Source: Lewinellaceae bacterium (GTDB taxonomy: Bacteria > Bacteroidota > Bacteroidia > Chitinophagales > Saprospiraceae). Taken from it: 64,000 bases of DNA. The stretch covers positions 80,438 to 144,437 of the forward strand of contig JAHELJ010000009.1 in the NCBI GenBank assembly GCA_024644235.1. The letters are read 5' to 3'. Both the position numbers and the translations under genes were made by a program. Shown here piece after piece: positions 18,604 through 27,150 of this stretch. The notes below the pieces were generated by a model. That model saw only the letters and a program-made list of their open reading frames with translations. It had not been told where the DNA came from and did no database searches. How positions within the stretch are numbered: position 1 is the first letter of the stretch; each line of letters opens with the position of its first letter.

Positions 18604-19512
18604 TCAGCGGGCTTTGCCAACCAAATATTTATTGCGTTTCCGTAGTCGCTTTTCGATAAATCTTACAATAGCACCTGCCACGTCTTTCCCGGTGATAGTT
18701 TCTATCCCTTCCAAACCAGGTGATGAATTGACCTCGAGTACCAAGGATCCTTTGTCTGATCGTAAAATATCTACTCCAGCTACATCGAGATCCAGAATCT
18801 TACATACTCTTCTACACATCAATGCTTCTTTTTCACTGATTGGTTCAATTCTTCCGGTAGCCCCCCGGTGGAGGTTTGAGCGAAATTCACCCTCTTGAGC
18901 CTCGCGTTTCATTGAGGCAATGATCTCTCCATCAACAATTAAAACTCTTAAGTCAGATCCCCGGGACTCTGCAATAAACTCCTGCACTATTACCTTCTGC
19001 TTCATGCGGAAAAAAGCTTCGATTGTGCTAGTGGCATTCTGATAAGACTCTGAAAGGATCACACCCAATCCATGGGTGCTCTCGGGTAGCTTTACAACTA
19101 CGGGCAAGTCGAATTCCTCCTTGATCAACATGTTATCAAGTTGGGCAAAGTTTGGCAACAACGTTTTCGGAATCGGAATTCCATTACTGGCCAAAATCTG
19201 ATAACACCTCAGTTTGTTTCTGGCCTTCAGGATCGAATCTGATCTACTCACGGTAAAAACCCCCATCTCCTCAAACTGTCTGATGACATTGGCACCATAG
19301 GTTGTAACCGAGCTGCCGATACGTGGGATCAGGGCATCATAGCCCTCTAATTTTTCACCCTGGTATATTACCGATAACTCATTATCGTCAATTAAGAGAT
19401 CGCACATAAGATGATCGACAACTCTGGCATAGTGCTGCCTTCGATAGCAAGCTCTCAATAAGCTCTGGGTTGAATAAAGTGAAGGGTTTCTGGATAAGAT
19501 CAGAATTCTCAT
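18604..19512 (-). CDS. rimK: RimK-family alpha-L-glutamate ligase
   Basis: An ATP-grasp ligase of 302 residues. RimK of E. coli adds glutamates to the C-terminus of ribosomal protein S6. The family N-terminus MRILILSRNPSLYSTQ, the ATP-grasp core (VVKLPESTHGLGVILSES, IVQEFIAESRGSDLRVLIVDG) and the metal-binding EVNSSPGLEGIE are all present. The acceptor here is not proven and other RimK members modify different substrates. It is the first gene of the four-gene minus-strand operon. Confidence 0.9.
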   Translation of the reverse strand: MRILILSRNPSLYSTQSLLRACYRRQHYARVVDHLMCDLLIDDNELSVIYQGEKLEGYDALIPRIGSSVTTYGANVIRQFEEMGVFTVSRSDSILKARNKLRCYQILASNGIPIPKTLLPNFAQLDNMLIKEEFDLPVVVKLPESTHGLGVILSESYQNATSTIEAFFRMKQKVIVQEFIAESRGSDLRVLIVDGEIIASMKREAQEGEFRSNLHRGATGRIEPISEKEALMCRRVCKILDLDVAGVDILRSDKGSLVLEVNSSPGLEGIETITGKDVAGAIVRFIEKRLRKRNKYLVGKAR

Positions 19513-19614
19513 AGTTCATAAAGATGAGTGGGAAAACTGGTAGCTCGATGTCATTTTAATGACTCCTTTGAAGGAGCTGGAGGGGTATTGCAAAATAATA
19601 CAATATTTCCATAA

Positions 19615-20955
19615 TTGACTTATCTTGGCGCACTTCCATCAGTGAATGCTCGAACACCAGATATCCTTAAGAATGACAAAAAGACCATCAATGGATGGGC
19701 TTTTTTTGATTGGGCTAATTCTTCCTATGCACTGGTAATTGCCGTAGCTATTTTTCCCAATTATTTCATCCGGCAGACAGATGACATAATAAATTTGGCC
19801 GGGTGGCAGATAAGCAATAGTTCACTTTATGCTTTCTCCATTTCATTTGCCTATCTGATCATTGCTTTGATGTTACCTGTGTTATCCGGAGTTGCTGACT
19901 ACAGCGGAAGGAGACTTTTCTTTCTGAAGATATTTACTTTTTTGGGGTCAACCTCGTGTATTGCCTTGTTCTTCTTCAAAGGAATGCCACAGCTTGCCCT
20001 GGGTCTGGGTTGCTTTATTTTGGCTACAATAGGATTCGATGGTGGGAAGGTTTTTTACAACTCTTATTTACCTCTCATCAGTACTGAAGATAAATATGAC
20101 CAAGTGAGTGCGAGGGGCTTTGCTTTTGGCTACTTCGGCAGCGTCATCCTCTTGCTGATCAATCTGTTGATAATCATGAAGCCGGAGTTAGTCGGTATAT
20201 CTGATGATGATCTGGCAATCCGACTGGCTTTTGTGATGGTTGGTGTTTGGTGGGTTGCCTTCGCTCAGATACCATTCAGAAGACTTCCAGCTGACAATTA
20301 TAGTCAGGTGAGTAAGCATATCCTTAAGAAAGGAATTCAGGAGATTAGAGCTGTCTGGAAAGATTTGCAGCCTCAGAAGAACACCAAGCGGTTTTTGATC
20401 TCTTTTTTCTGCTATAGTGCCGGCGTACAGACTATCCTTTATCTCGCCGCTACTTTTGCAGAGAAGGAACTGTCTTTTGAGACTACAGAGCTCATTTTAA
20501 TCATCCTGATACTTCAGATTGTGGCTATCGGAGGCGCCTACCTTTTTGCCTTCATATCTAGCTTGAAAGGCAACAAATTTTCTCTTTTGTCCATGTTGGT
20601 GATTTGGATCAGCATCTGCATCCTGGCTTATTTCGTTCAGTATAAATTGCAGTTTTATTTGATTGCCTCTCTAGTAGGTCTTGTGATGGGTGGAATTCAG
20701 TCTATGTCGAGGTCCACCTATTCGAAGCTAATTGACGACCATGTCGAAGATGCAACTAGCTATTTTAGTTTTTACGAAGTGTTAGAGAAGCTAGCTATTG
20801 TATTTGGTACGTTTACCTTTGGCTTTATTGATCAACTCACGGGAGGAATGCGCAATAGTGTTCTTGTACTTGCTATTTACTTTCTCCTGGGTATCCTGTT
20901 GCTATCTAGCGTCAAAATTGAGAGAAAGCCTAAAAATCAATTGCGATACTCGTAA
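19615..20955 (+). CDS. UMF1/Atg22-like MFS transporter
   Basis: A 446-residue permease with about 12 membrane segments and the UMF1-family opening INGWAFFDWANSSYALVI. Related proteins in yeast export amino acids from the vacuole, but bacterial substrates are unknown. The start is uncertain: the first possible codon is a TTG at 19615, and a GTG at 19642 removes nine residues. The 3' end overlaps the beta-helix gene by 19 bases on the other strand. Confidence 0.85.
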   Translation: MTYLGALPSVNARTPDILKNDKKTINGWAFFDWANSSYALVIAVAIFPNYFIRQTDDIINLAGWQISNSSLYAFSISFAYLIIALMLPVLSGVADYSGRRLFFLKIFTFLGSTSCIALFFFKGMPQLALGLGCFILATIGFDGGKVFYNSYLPLISTEDKYDQVSARGFAFGYFGSVILLLINLLIIMKPELVGISDDDLAIRLAFVMVGVWWVAFAQIPFRRLPADNYSQVSKHILKKGIQEIRAVWKDLQPQKNTKRFLISFFCYSAGVQTILYLAATFAEKELSFETTELILIILILQIVAIGGAYLFAFISSLKGNKFSLLSMLVIWISICILAYFVQYKLQFYLIASLVGLVMGGIQSMSRSTYSKLIDDHVEDATSYFSFYEVLEKLAIVFGTFTFGFIDQLTGGMRNSVLVLAIYFLLGILLLSSVKIERKPKNQLRYS

Positions 20956-22439
20956 CAGCCGATATCTGGTCGTTCGGGATCACGGTCAAATCCTTCCAGA
21001 TCGGTTCTAATAGCTTCGATTGGTATAGCCATTTCCTCTGCGATCGAGAGCGAGTCCAGGTGAAAGTCCCAGTTGTCCTCATCAACAAATAAGTTGCCGG
21101 TTTCACCGTTAAGACATGGATCGCAAAAATCGAAAAAGTTCGGAAAGCCTTCTGGATCGATAAGCTCATCTACTTGAACAATACAGTTCTCAAACCTGTA
21201 TTGAAAAAAGCTGGGGTCCTGATCACCCACCGCATCAGCCAATGAAATTTCATCTCGACTTGAACCGATGATAATGGAGTTCCGAAAAACCATATTTAGG
21301 GGAGCGGCAATTGGCTGGGTGCATAGTGGAGTGCCATCAAGGCAAGTAAAATTTGTAGCCCGAAGAGCTTCGGAAGGGGTACCATAGTTGGCCAGGGTGC
21401 AATACGAGAAATCATAGTCACCTCCCAGAATAAAGGTGATATTATTTCCACCACTGGTGTGAAAAAGGCTATTCACTGCAGTGATTTTGGCTTGGTACCC
21501 TGCTACCGCACTTGACGTTGTATTAAAAACCTGCGTATTGGTGATTGAGACCTCAGCCAGCGAGTCAACAAGCAGGCCGATAGTCGCATTTTTGATGATC
21601 GCGTGATTGATGGAATGGCCCTTGCTGAGCGGTCCCAACTGGATTCGCCCCCATTGTCCGGGAACCTCTGCAAAATCTTGCTCCAGCCTATCTCCCTGAA
21701 TCACAACTGGATTCTCAGCGGTTCCCCTAACTGTGAGTCTTCCTTCTTTAAAGAAATACAGGATCCCATCATTGTAGAATCCACCATTGCTATTTCGACC
21801 AAAGCCACCATGGATGTGGATGTTGGTTCCTTCCGGGATCACCAATTCACAACTATCGATAAATAATGCCCCAAAAAGGACATAGGGACGGGGATCATCC
21901 CAGATCCATTGGTTCATATCGCAACTAAATAACCTTTGCTGCCCTCCGCTGAATCGATCTGGCAAGTAGTTGGCGTTCTGCCCCCATGCTTCCAACACCA
22001 CACTCTGCATATTACCATTTGTCAAGAAATTCACTTTGTCAACGATCACAAAAGGGCTCACCGAGAGTGGTTGATCCGGATCCACTGTTACTTCGAAGAA
22101 AACCCAAATACTGTCATTTGCCGGTATTTCGACATCTGAAATCTCAATGCCGGCAATGCCATCTACATTCATTCTAAAAAACGATTGGGCATTTGCGTCG
22201 ACCCAAATGCGGCTTATCCTAATGAATTTGTCATGTTTATTTCTGATCAAAAAGGATCTCGTGGCACTTCCTCTGGCTGTAAACACGGTATCAAAAGTCA
22301 ATGTATCAAGAGAAAACTCCAATTGAGCTGTGGAATCCGTCACAAACTCCTCCTTTGTACATGTCGCTAAGAGCCCTGCAATAAAAATCAGCAGGGTAAT
22401 GTGGATCAGAGATGTTTGCTTCACAGAGTCACTCTTCAT
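20937..22439 (-). CDS. Lipoprotein with predicted right-handed beta-helix, function unknown
   Basis: I do not recognise a specific function. The 500-residue product has a lipoprotein signal (hydrophobic segment ending in LLATC), then a beta-rich N-terminal domain (about residues 30-140) and a central region (about 150-380) with short repeated strands such as INHAIIKNATIGLLVDSLAEVSI, typical of parallel beta-helix repeats. The C-terminal part ends in DIGCYEYRN, common in beta-helix proteins of Bacteroidota. I use the methionine at MKSDSVKQ because the earlier one falls inside a TAnnTTTG box. It probably sits on the cell surface or in the periplasm. Confidence 0.7.
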   Translation of the reverse strand: MKSDSVKQTSLIHITLLIFIAGLLATCTKEEFVTDSTAQLEFSLDTLTFDTVFTARGSATRSFLIRNKHDKFIRISRIWVDANAQSFFRMNVDGIAGIEISDVEIPANDSIWVFFEVTVDPDQPLSVSPFVIVDKVNFLTNGNMQSVVLEAWGQNANYLPDRFSGGQQRLFSCDMNQWIWDDPRPYVLFGALFIDSCELVIPEGTNIHIHGGFGRNSNGGFYNDGILYFFKEGRLTVRGTAENPVVIQGDRLEQDFAEVPGQWGRIQLGPLSKGHSINHAIIKNATIGLLVDSLAEVSITNTQVFNTTSSAVAGYQAKITAVNSLFHTSGGNNITFILGGDYDFSYCTLANYGTPSEALRATNFTCLDGTPLCTQPIAAPLNMVFRNSIIIGSSRDEISLADAVGDQDPSFFQYRFENCIVQVDELIDPEGFPNFFDFCDPCLNGETGNLFVDEDNWDFHLDSLSIAEEMAIPIEAIRTDLEGFDRDPERPDIGCYEYRN

Positions 22440-22448
22440 TTGAACGAG

Positions 22449-22456
22449 CAAAAATA
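22449..22456 (-). promoter_or_regulatory. TAnnTTTG box upstream of the beta-helix lipoprotein
   Basis: The minus strand reads TATTTTTG, ending nine bases before the chosen ATG, which implies a very short or absent leader. Confidence 0.4.
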
Positions 22457-22552
22457 GGGATATGGCACTTTAAACGAACCATGACTAAAGTTATTTTCGG
22501 TCTTCAATGCAACAGTTCGCTTCGCGAGGGATTCCGTCGATTCAAAATCGCA

Positions 22553-22560
22553 TACATTTG
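22553..22560 (+). promoter_or_regulatory. TAnnTTTG box upstream of the glycosyltransferase cassette
   Basis: TACATTTG lies 20 bases before the ATG of the first glycosyltransferase. Confidence 0.5.
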
Positions 22561-22580
22561 CTCCCTTAAGAGATACCTGA

Positions 22581-23273
22581 ATGGTAAAACCCGCAATTGA
22601 TGTCGTCATACCGGTTTTCAACGAGGAAGCATCTATTGGATTAGTATTGGATGATATTCCCGCTGATCTGGTGAGAGAGGTGATTGTCTGCAACAATGCC
22701 AGCAGCGATAATACGGCAGCAGTTGCAAAACGACATGGGGCAACGGTAGTGCATCAACCCCGAAAGGGGTATGGCAGTGCGTGCCTGAAAGGTCTTGAGT
22801 ACATTGCAAGTAAAAGTGAGGCTCCTGATATAGTAGTATTTCTAGATGGTGATTATTCAGATTATCCGGAAGAAATGTTCTCCTTGGTAGCGCCGATCAT
22901 TGAGAAAGATTACGAATTGGTTATTGGATCGAGAGCACTTGGTAATCTCGAGGAGGGAGCTATGATGCCGCAACAAATATTTGGCAATTGGTTGGCAACC
23001 AATCTAATCCGTATCCTTTACAAATATGACTTTAGCGATCTTGGTCCCTTTCGTGCTATTCGCTATGACACATTGCAGCGGATTCAAATGAGTGACAAAG
23101 ATTTTGGCTGGACAGTGGAGATGCAAGTAAAAGCAGCAAAGTACAAGCTTAAGTGCACAGAAGTCCCCGTTACTTATCGGAAGAGAGTTGGAGTTTCCAA
23201 GGTATCTGGAACGACCAAGGGTACGATTTTGGCTGGCCACAAAATATTATGGACTATTTTTAAACTGTTATAG
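22581..23273 (+). CDS. Family 2 glycosyltransferase (polyprenyl-phosphate sugar transferase-like)
   Basis: A 230-residue soluble GT-A enzyme resembling dolichol-phosphate mannosyltransferase. It shows the nucleotide-sugar site IDVVIPVFNEEASI, the first aspartate in VIVCNNASSDNT, the metal-binding DGD in VVFLDGDYSDYP, and the GSRALG loop. There is no C-terminal membrane domain. By family, it would move a sugar from a nucleotide to a polyprenyl-phosphate carrier. It is followed after five bases by a second glycosyltransferase. Confidence 0.88.
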   Translation: MVKPAIDVVIPVFNEEASIGLVLDDIPADLVREVIVCNNASSDNTAAVAKRHGATVVHQPRKGYGSACLKGLEYIASKSEAPDIVVFLDGDYSDYPEEMFSLVAPIIEKDYELVIGSRALGNLEEGAMMPQQIFGNWLATNLIRILYKYDFSDLGPFRAIRYDTLQRIQMSDKDFGWTVEMQVKAAKYKLKCTEVPVTYRKRVGVSKVSGTTKGTILAGHKILWTIFKLL

Positions 23274-23278
23274 AGTAG

Positions 23279-24784
23279 ATGATGTCGATGACTGTCCTGT
23301 ATTACATAATCCTCGCTACCTATATCCTCGTACTCATCTACATCACTCTCTACTGCCTGGTGCAGTTTCAATTGCTTTACTACTATACACGTCACCACCG
23401 TTCGGAGAACAAGAATTCAGAGAAGCCAACACCCAAATTGAAAGGTGTGGATCTTCCTTTTGTTACTGTCCAGCTACCAATTTACAACGAACAATTTGTG
23501 GTCGAGAGATTGATCAAATCCGTTTGTGCTTTTGAATACCCGCGAGAACGAATGGAAATCCATGTATTGGATGATTCGACTGATGAGACGGTGGGAATAG
23601 TAGCAAAACTAGTGGAATCTTATAGCAAGGATGGATTTAAGATCAGGCAAATACGGCGCAGAGACCGGAAGGGATATAAAGCCGGTGCTCTAAAGGATGC
23701 TATGCCACTGGCAAGGGGTGAATTCATTGCCATTTTTGATGCAGATTTTCTCCCTCGGCCCGATTTTCTCAACCGGACCATCCCCTATTTTCAGAACAAA
23801 AAAATTGGAGTTGTGCAAACGCGCTGGGAGCACATAAATCAGGATTATTCGCTCATCACCCAATTGCAGGCGCTTCAGCTCAATGTTCATTTCACGATCG
23901 AGCAACAAGGCCGCAAGGCAGCTGAATTCATGCTTCAGTTTAATGGCACTGCAGGAGTGTGGCGAAGACAAGCCATTGAAGATGCAGGAGGATGGAATGA
24001 TGATACTCTAACAGAAGACCTGGATCTCAGTATTCGGGCACAACTCAAGGGATGGGAAATTGCATACCTGGAGGAAGTAGGATCTCCTGCTGAACTACCT
24101 TCTGAAATGAATGGTTTGAAATCGCAGCAATTCAGATGGATGAAGGGAGGAGCCGAAACTGCCCGGAAAATGTTACCGGTGGTCTGGCGATCAAACTTGA
24201 CATTTAACAAGAAACTGCACACTACATTTCACCTCTTAGCAAGTACAATCTTTGTTTTTGTGTTTATGCTTGGTGTTCTTAGTGTGCCGCTCTTATGGGT
24301 ACTGCATGATTTGGATCTGCAAACAAATATGTTTTCAGTATTCATCATCGGTACGTTCTCCATCATCTGTGTTTATTATGTGGCGAATGTTAGGAATGAA
24401 TTCACGAATCCGTCATCTTCTCTTCTGAAAAGCATAGTAAAGTTCATTTTTCTTTTTCCAATATTCTTGGCTATGTCGATGGGGCTATCACTCCACAATA
24501 CGGTAGCGGTAGTGCAAGGCTACATTGGCAAGAAATCAGCCTTTATCCGAACCCCAAAATTTAACATCCAGAATCTGAGAGATAGTTTTCGACGTCGGAA
24601 ATATCTGCAGCGAAAGATTACCTGGACGACCGCCCTGGAAGGAGGTTTATCTTTGTATTTCATATTTGCCATACTGCTTGGTATCCGTTTGAATGATACT
24701 TCACTTATCTTGTTTCATGTTTTATTGGCATTGGGATATGGATCCATATTCTTTCTGTCGCTAAAGCATTTGGATCTTAAGTAA
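23279..24784 (+). CDS. Membrane family 2 glycosyltransferase (cellulose synthase/ceramide glucosyltransferase-like)
   Basis: A 501-residue protein with an N-terminal membrane segment (about 5-27), a GT-A catalytic domain and three to four C-terminal membrane helices (from about 320). The processive-type motifs are present: VLDDSTDET, DADF in IAIFDADFLPRPDF, TEDLDLSIRA, and QQFRW for QxxRW. This places it with CESA-like and glucosylceramide-like synthases. The donor, acceptor and whether it is processive are unknown. It is the middle gene of the cassette. Confidence 0.88.
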   Translation: MMSMTVLYYIILATYILVLIYITLYCLVQFQLLYYYTRHHRSENKNSEKPTPKLKGVDLPFVTVQLPIYNEQFVVERLIKSVCAFEYPRERMEIHVLDDSTDETVGIVAKLVESYSKDGFKIRQIRRRDRKGYKAGALKDAMPLARGEFIAIFDADFLPRPDFLNRTIPYFQNKKIGVVQTRWEHINQDYSLITQLQALQLNVHFTIEQQGRKAAEFMLQFNGTAGVWRRQAIEDAGGWNDDTLTEDLDLSIRAQLKGWEIAYLEEVGSPAELPSEMNGLKSQQFRWMKGGAETARKMLPVVWRSNLTFNKKLHTTFHLLASTIFVFVFMLGVLSVPLLWVLHDLDLQTNMFSVFIIGTFSIICVYYVANVRNEFTNPSSSLLKSIVKFIFLFPIFLAMSMGLSLHNTVAVVQGYIGKKSAFIRTPKFNIQNLRDSFRRRKYLQRKITWTTALEGGLSLYFIFAILLGIRLNDTSLILFHVLLALGYGSIFFLSLKHLDLK

Positions 24785-24791
24785 CAGGAAG

Positions 24792-26186
24792 TTGAAATAT
24801 TTTGTCGCTATAGCCTGGGTTATCTTGACCTGTTTGCTCGGCTATCTGCCTTCTCAGCAGGACTTCTACCTTATCATCGGCTTATTTGGGCTTCTCTTCT
24901 TCTTGTATTTGATGACCTACCGAGTGTTTACAACACACCGAGATATTCTCTTTTTTGTGTTCGTAGGTCTTTTATGCCGATTCTGTCTGCTGTTTTCCTT
25001 CCCCAATTTGTCTGATGACATTTATCGGTTCCTCTGGGATGGTCATATCTTTTCCCAGGGTATTAATCCTTACCTCTACACTCCTGCAGAATGGATGAGT
25101 CAGACGGAATCCTCAAGCGAAATCTTGAAATTGCTTTATCCTCAATTGAATTCGCCAGACTATTATTCTATATATCCCCCGATCTGTCAGGGCATCTTTT
25201 GGTTTGCTGTAAAATGTTTTCCTGAAAGTACCTATTGGTCTACAGTAGTAATCAAGTTCATCTTTCTGATCAGTGAGACGTTGACCATCTATATCCTTTT
25301 GAAATTAACCAAGCAGTTGGGTATCTCACAGAGACGTGTACTGCTTTATGTCTTAAATCCACTCATCATCATCGAACTGGTTGGCAACTTGCATTTTGAA
25401 GCCATAATGATCCTTTTCCTGATGTTGGCACTCTGGTCTTTCTATCGCAATCGATTCCGGTTATTTGGCGGTTTTATGGCCTTTTCTATAGCCACAAAAT
25501 TGCTGCCTCTCATGTTCCTGCCATTCTTTTTGAAGCGCTTAAAGCTCAAGAATCTGATGTGGGCTGGAGTGTCAGGGCTCTTCATCTTCTTTCTACTGGT
25601 GCTCCCATTTAGCACCGCAAACTTTCTTCAGCAATTTGGTAGCAGCCTAGAACTTTACTTTCAAAAATTTGAATTCAACGCCAGTTTATATTATGTGCTA
25701 AGATGGCTAGGTTTTCAATGGAAGGGTTATAATATGATCCAAACGATTGGGCCTTTTCTGTCCTACTTGACTGTAGGGATCATCGTGGCTATCGCTTTGC
25801 TCGAGAAAAAGCACTCATTGCAAAATTTTTTCCAAGTAGCGCTTCTTTCCTTTACAGTTTATTTGGCCCTTGCAACAACGGTCCATCCCTGGTATCTAAG
25901 CATTCCCATCCTTCTCAGTGTTTTCACCTATTTCAGATTTCCCATCTTTTGGTCTGCACTGATATTTCTGACTTACGTCAATTACAGTTACCAGCCCTAT
26001 CATGAAAATCTTTGGTTTGTAAGTCTTGAGTATGTAATAGTGGTCATCATATTTTTTCTTGAATACCGGCAGTATCCCGTTGCAAAAATCATCGTCGACA
26101 TTTCGAGACACATGATTTCAGTTTTGCTCAGATTGTACCGACAACTGCGAGGATGGGAAAGCCCTGAAAAGAAAAGAGGTGTCTAA
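24792..26186 (+). CDS. Polytopic GT-C-type glycosyltransferase
   Basis: A 464-residue protein with about 11 hydrophobic segments and the short acidic loop SDDIYRFLWDGHIFSQGINPY after the first few, which is the signature of GT-C enzymes that use polyprenyl-phosphate sugars (DUF2029/GT87-like). The start is a TTG eight bases after the previous stop; no ATG exists nearby. As its donor would be made by the DPM1-like enzyme two genes upstream, the three genes probably form one pathway for a surface glycan or glycolipid. Confidence 0.78.
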   Translation: MKYFVAIAWVILTCLLGYLPSQQDFYLIIGLFGLLFFLYLMTYRVFTTHRDILFFVFVGLLCRFCLLFSFPNLSDDIYRFLWDGHIFSQGINPYLYTPAEWMSQTESSSEILKLLYPQLNSPDYYSIYPPICQGIFWFAVKCFPESTYWSTVVIKFIFLISETLTIYILLKLTKQLGISQRRVLLYVLNPLIIIELVGNLHFEAIMILFLMLALWSFYRNRFRLFGGFMAFSIATKLLPLMFLPFFLKRLKLKNLMWAGVSGLFIFFLLVLPFSTANFLQQFGSSLELYFQKFEFNASLYYVLRWLGFQWKGYNMIQTIGPFLSYLTVGIIVAIALLEKKHSLQNFFQVALLSFTVYLALATTVHPWYLSIPILLSVFTYFRFPIFWSALIFLTYVNYSYQPYHENLWFVSLEYVIVVIIFFLEYRQYPVAKIIVDISRHMISVLLRLYRQLRGWESPEKKRGV

Positions 26187-26203
26187 CTGTCGTTAAACAC
26201 CTC
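26171..26203 (-). terminator. Terminator of the gldK-N operon
   Basis: On the minus strand a 12-bp stem with one G-U pair closes a four-base loop (26188-26191) and is followed by CTTTTCTTTTC. It lies about 30 bases beyond the gldN stop and overlaps the stop codon of the convergent GT-C gene. Confidence 0.72.
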
Positions 26204-26231
26204 AATTGTATCTTGATAGCGGTTGTTATCT

Positions 26232-27131
26232 TTAATAGCTCCAGAGGTCATGTTCAAAGTTGAAAATTTCAGCTTTGATCTTTTCCGACTCCAGCAAACG
26301 CTGCACGCCCGAGAACTCATCCGATCCACTCAAAGAAGGATAATCAACAAGTCTAAAGTCATTGACGTTGCTTTCTTTGTAGATGTAGCTCGAGAACATT
26401 CTCATTTCGAGGAAATCTTCCCAAGAAAGAGGATTGGCATCGTTGCCCGGAACATACACTTTATGTCTAGCAAAGTATTCACGTGTATCTGGATAGTAAA
26501 CCCAGAACATCGGCTGTTCGAAAAGGAATTCACCGGTATTTGGATCTAAAACATCCCTAACTGGTGCGATTCCAAGGATCCTTACTTTTAGCGTAGATGT
26601 CTCTTCGTCGAAGAACCAAACCTCCTTTATACGGAAGCGTTTGATGTCTTCATAGTTGATCTCATTCTTAACGATAGTCATCTCATCCTCGTAAGTATCC
26701 GGATTGGTTACAAAAGTTGTATCTATCCTGAACAGCATATCTTCGAGAAGTTCTGGAGTGAGAAGTGTTTTGAACTCATCATCTCCATAACCTTTCAAAT
26801 CTCCTTTCTGCACACCTTCCACAACTAAATTGAAGAATGGAGCACCTGGATAGGCAAAAGGTTTATTGATCTTCTCTCTGATATCCAATACCCGCCAAAG
26901 CCGCTTTTCCCAAAAGAGATCAGCTTCCCGGATTGGATCATAAGGAAGTACGAACCTTTCCTGCATGAGTGTCTTCTCGACAACGTCATCCAATGGAGTG
27001 ATTAGGACTTCTTCGATCTCCTCAGGTTCGGATGATTCGGTGATAATTGCCTCCTCAGCAATCTGTGCTGACAGCATGAGACTACTGGAAGCCAGAATCG
27101 CCAAGACAAAAATGAATTTAACCGCTTTCAT
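26232..27131 (-). CDS. gldN: Type IX secretion/gliding protein GldN (PorN)
   Basis: GldN is a periplasmic part of the T9SS and works with the GldK ring at the outer membrane. The 299-residue product starts with a signal peptide (MKAVKFIFVLAILASSSLMLSAQ) and holds the family segments READLFWEKRLWRVLDIREKIN, IKEVWFFDEETS and WEDFLEMRMFSSYIYKESN. I use the internal methionine MKAVK, three codons after the first one. It is the last gene of gldK-L-M-N, 19 bases after gldM. Confidence 0.93.
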   Translation of the reverse strand: MKAVKFIFVLAILASSSLMLSAQIAEEAIITESSEPEEIEEVLITPLDDVVEKTLMQERFVLPYDPIREADLFWEKRLWRVLDIREKINKPFAYPGAPFFNLVVEGVQKGDLKGYGDDEFKTLLTPELLEDMLFRIDTTFVTNPDTYEDEMTIVKNEINYEDIKRFRIKEVWFFDEETSTLKVRILGIAPVRDVLDPNTGEFLFEQPMFWVYYPDTREYFARHKVYVPGNDANPLSWEDFLEMRMFSSYIYKESNVNDFRLVDYPSLSGSDEFSGVQRLLESEKIKAEIFNFEHDLWSY

Positions 27132-27150
27132 GATATACATGTACTATGTT

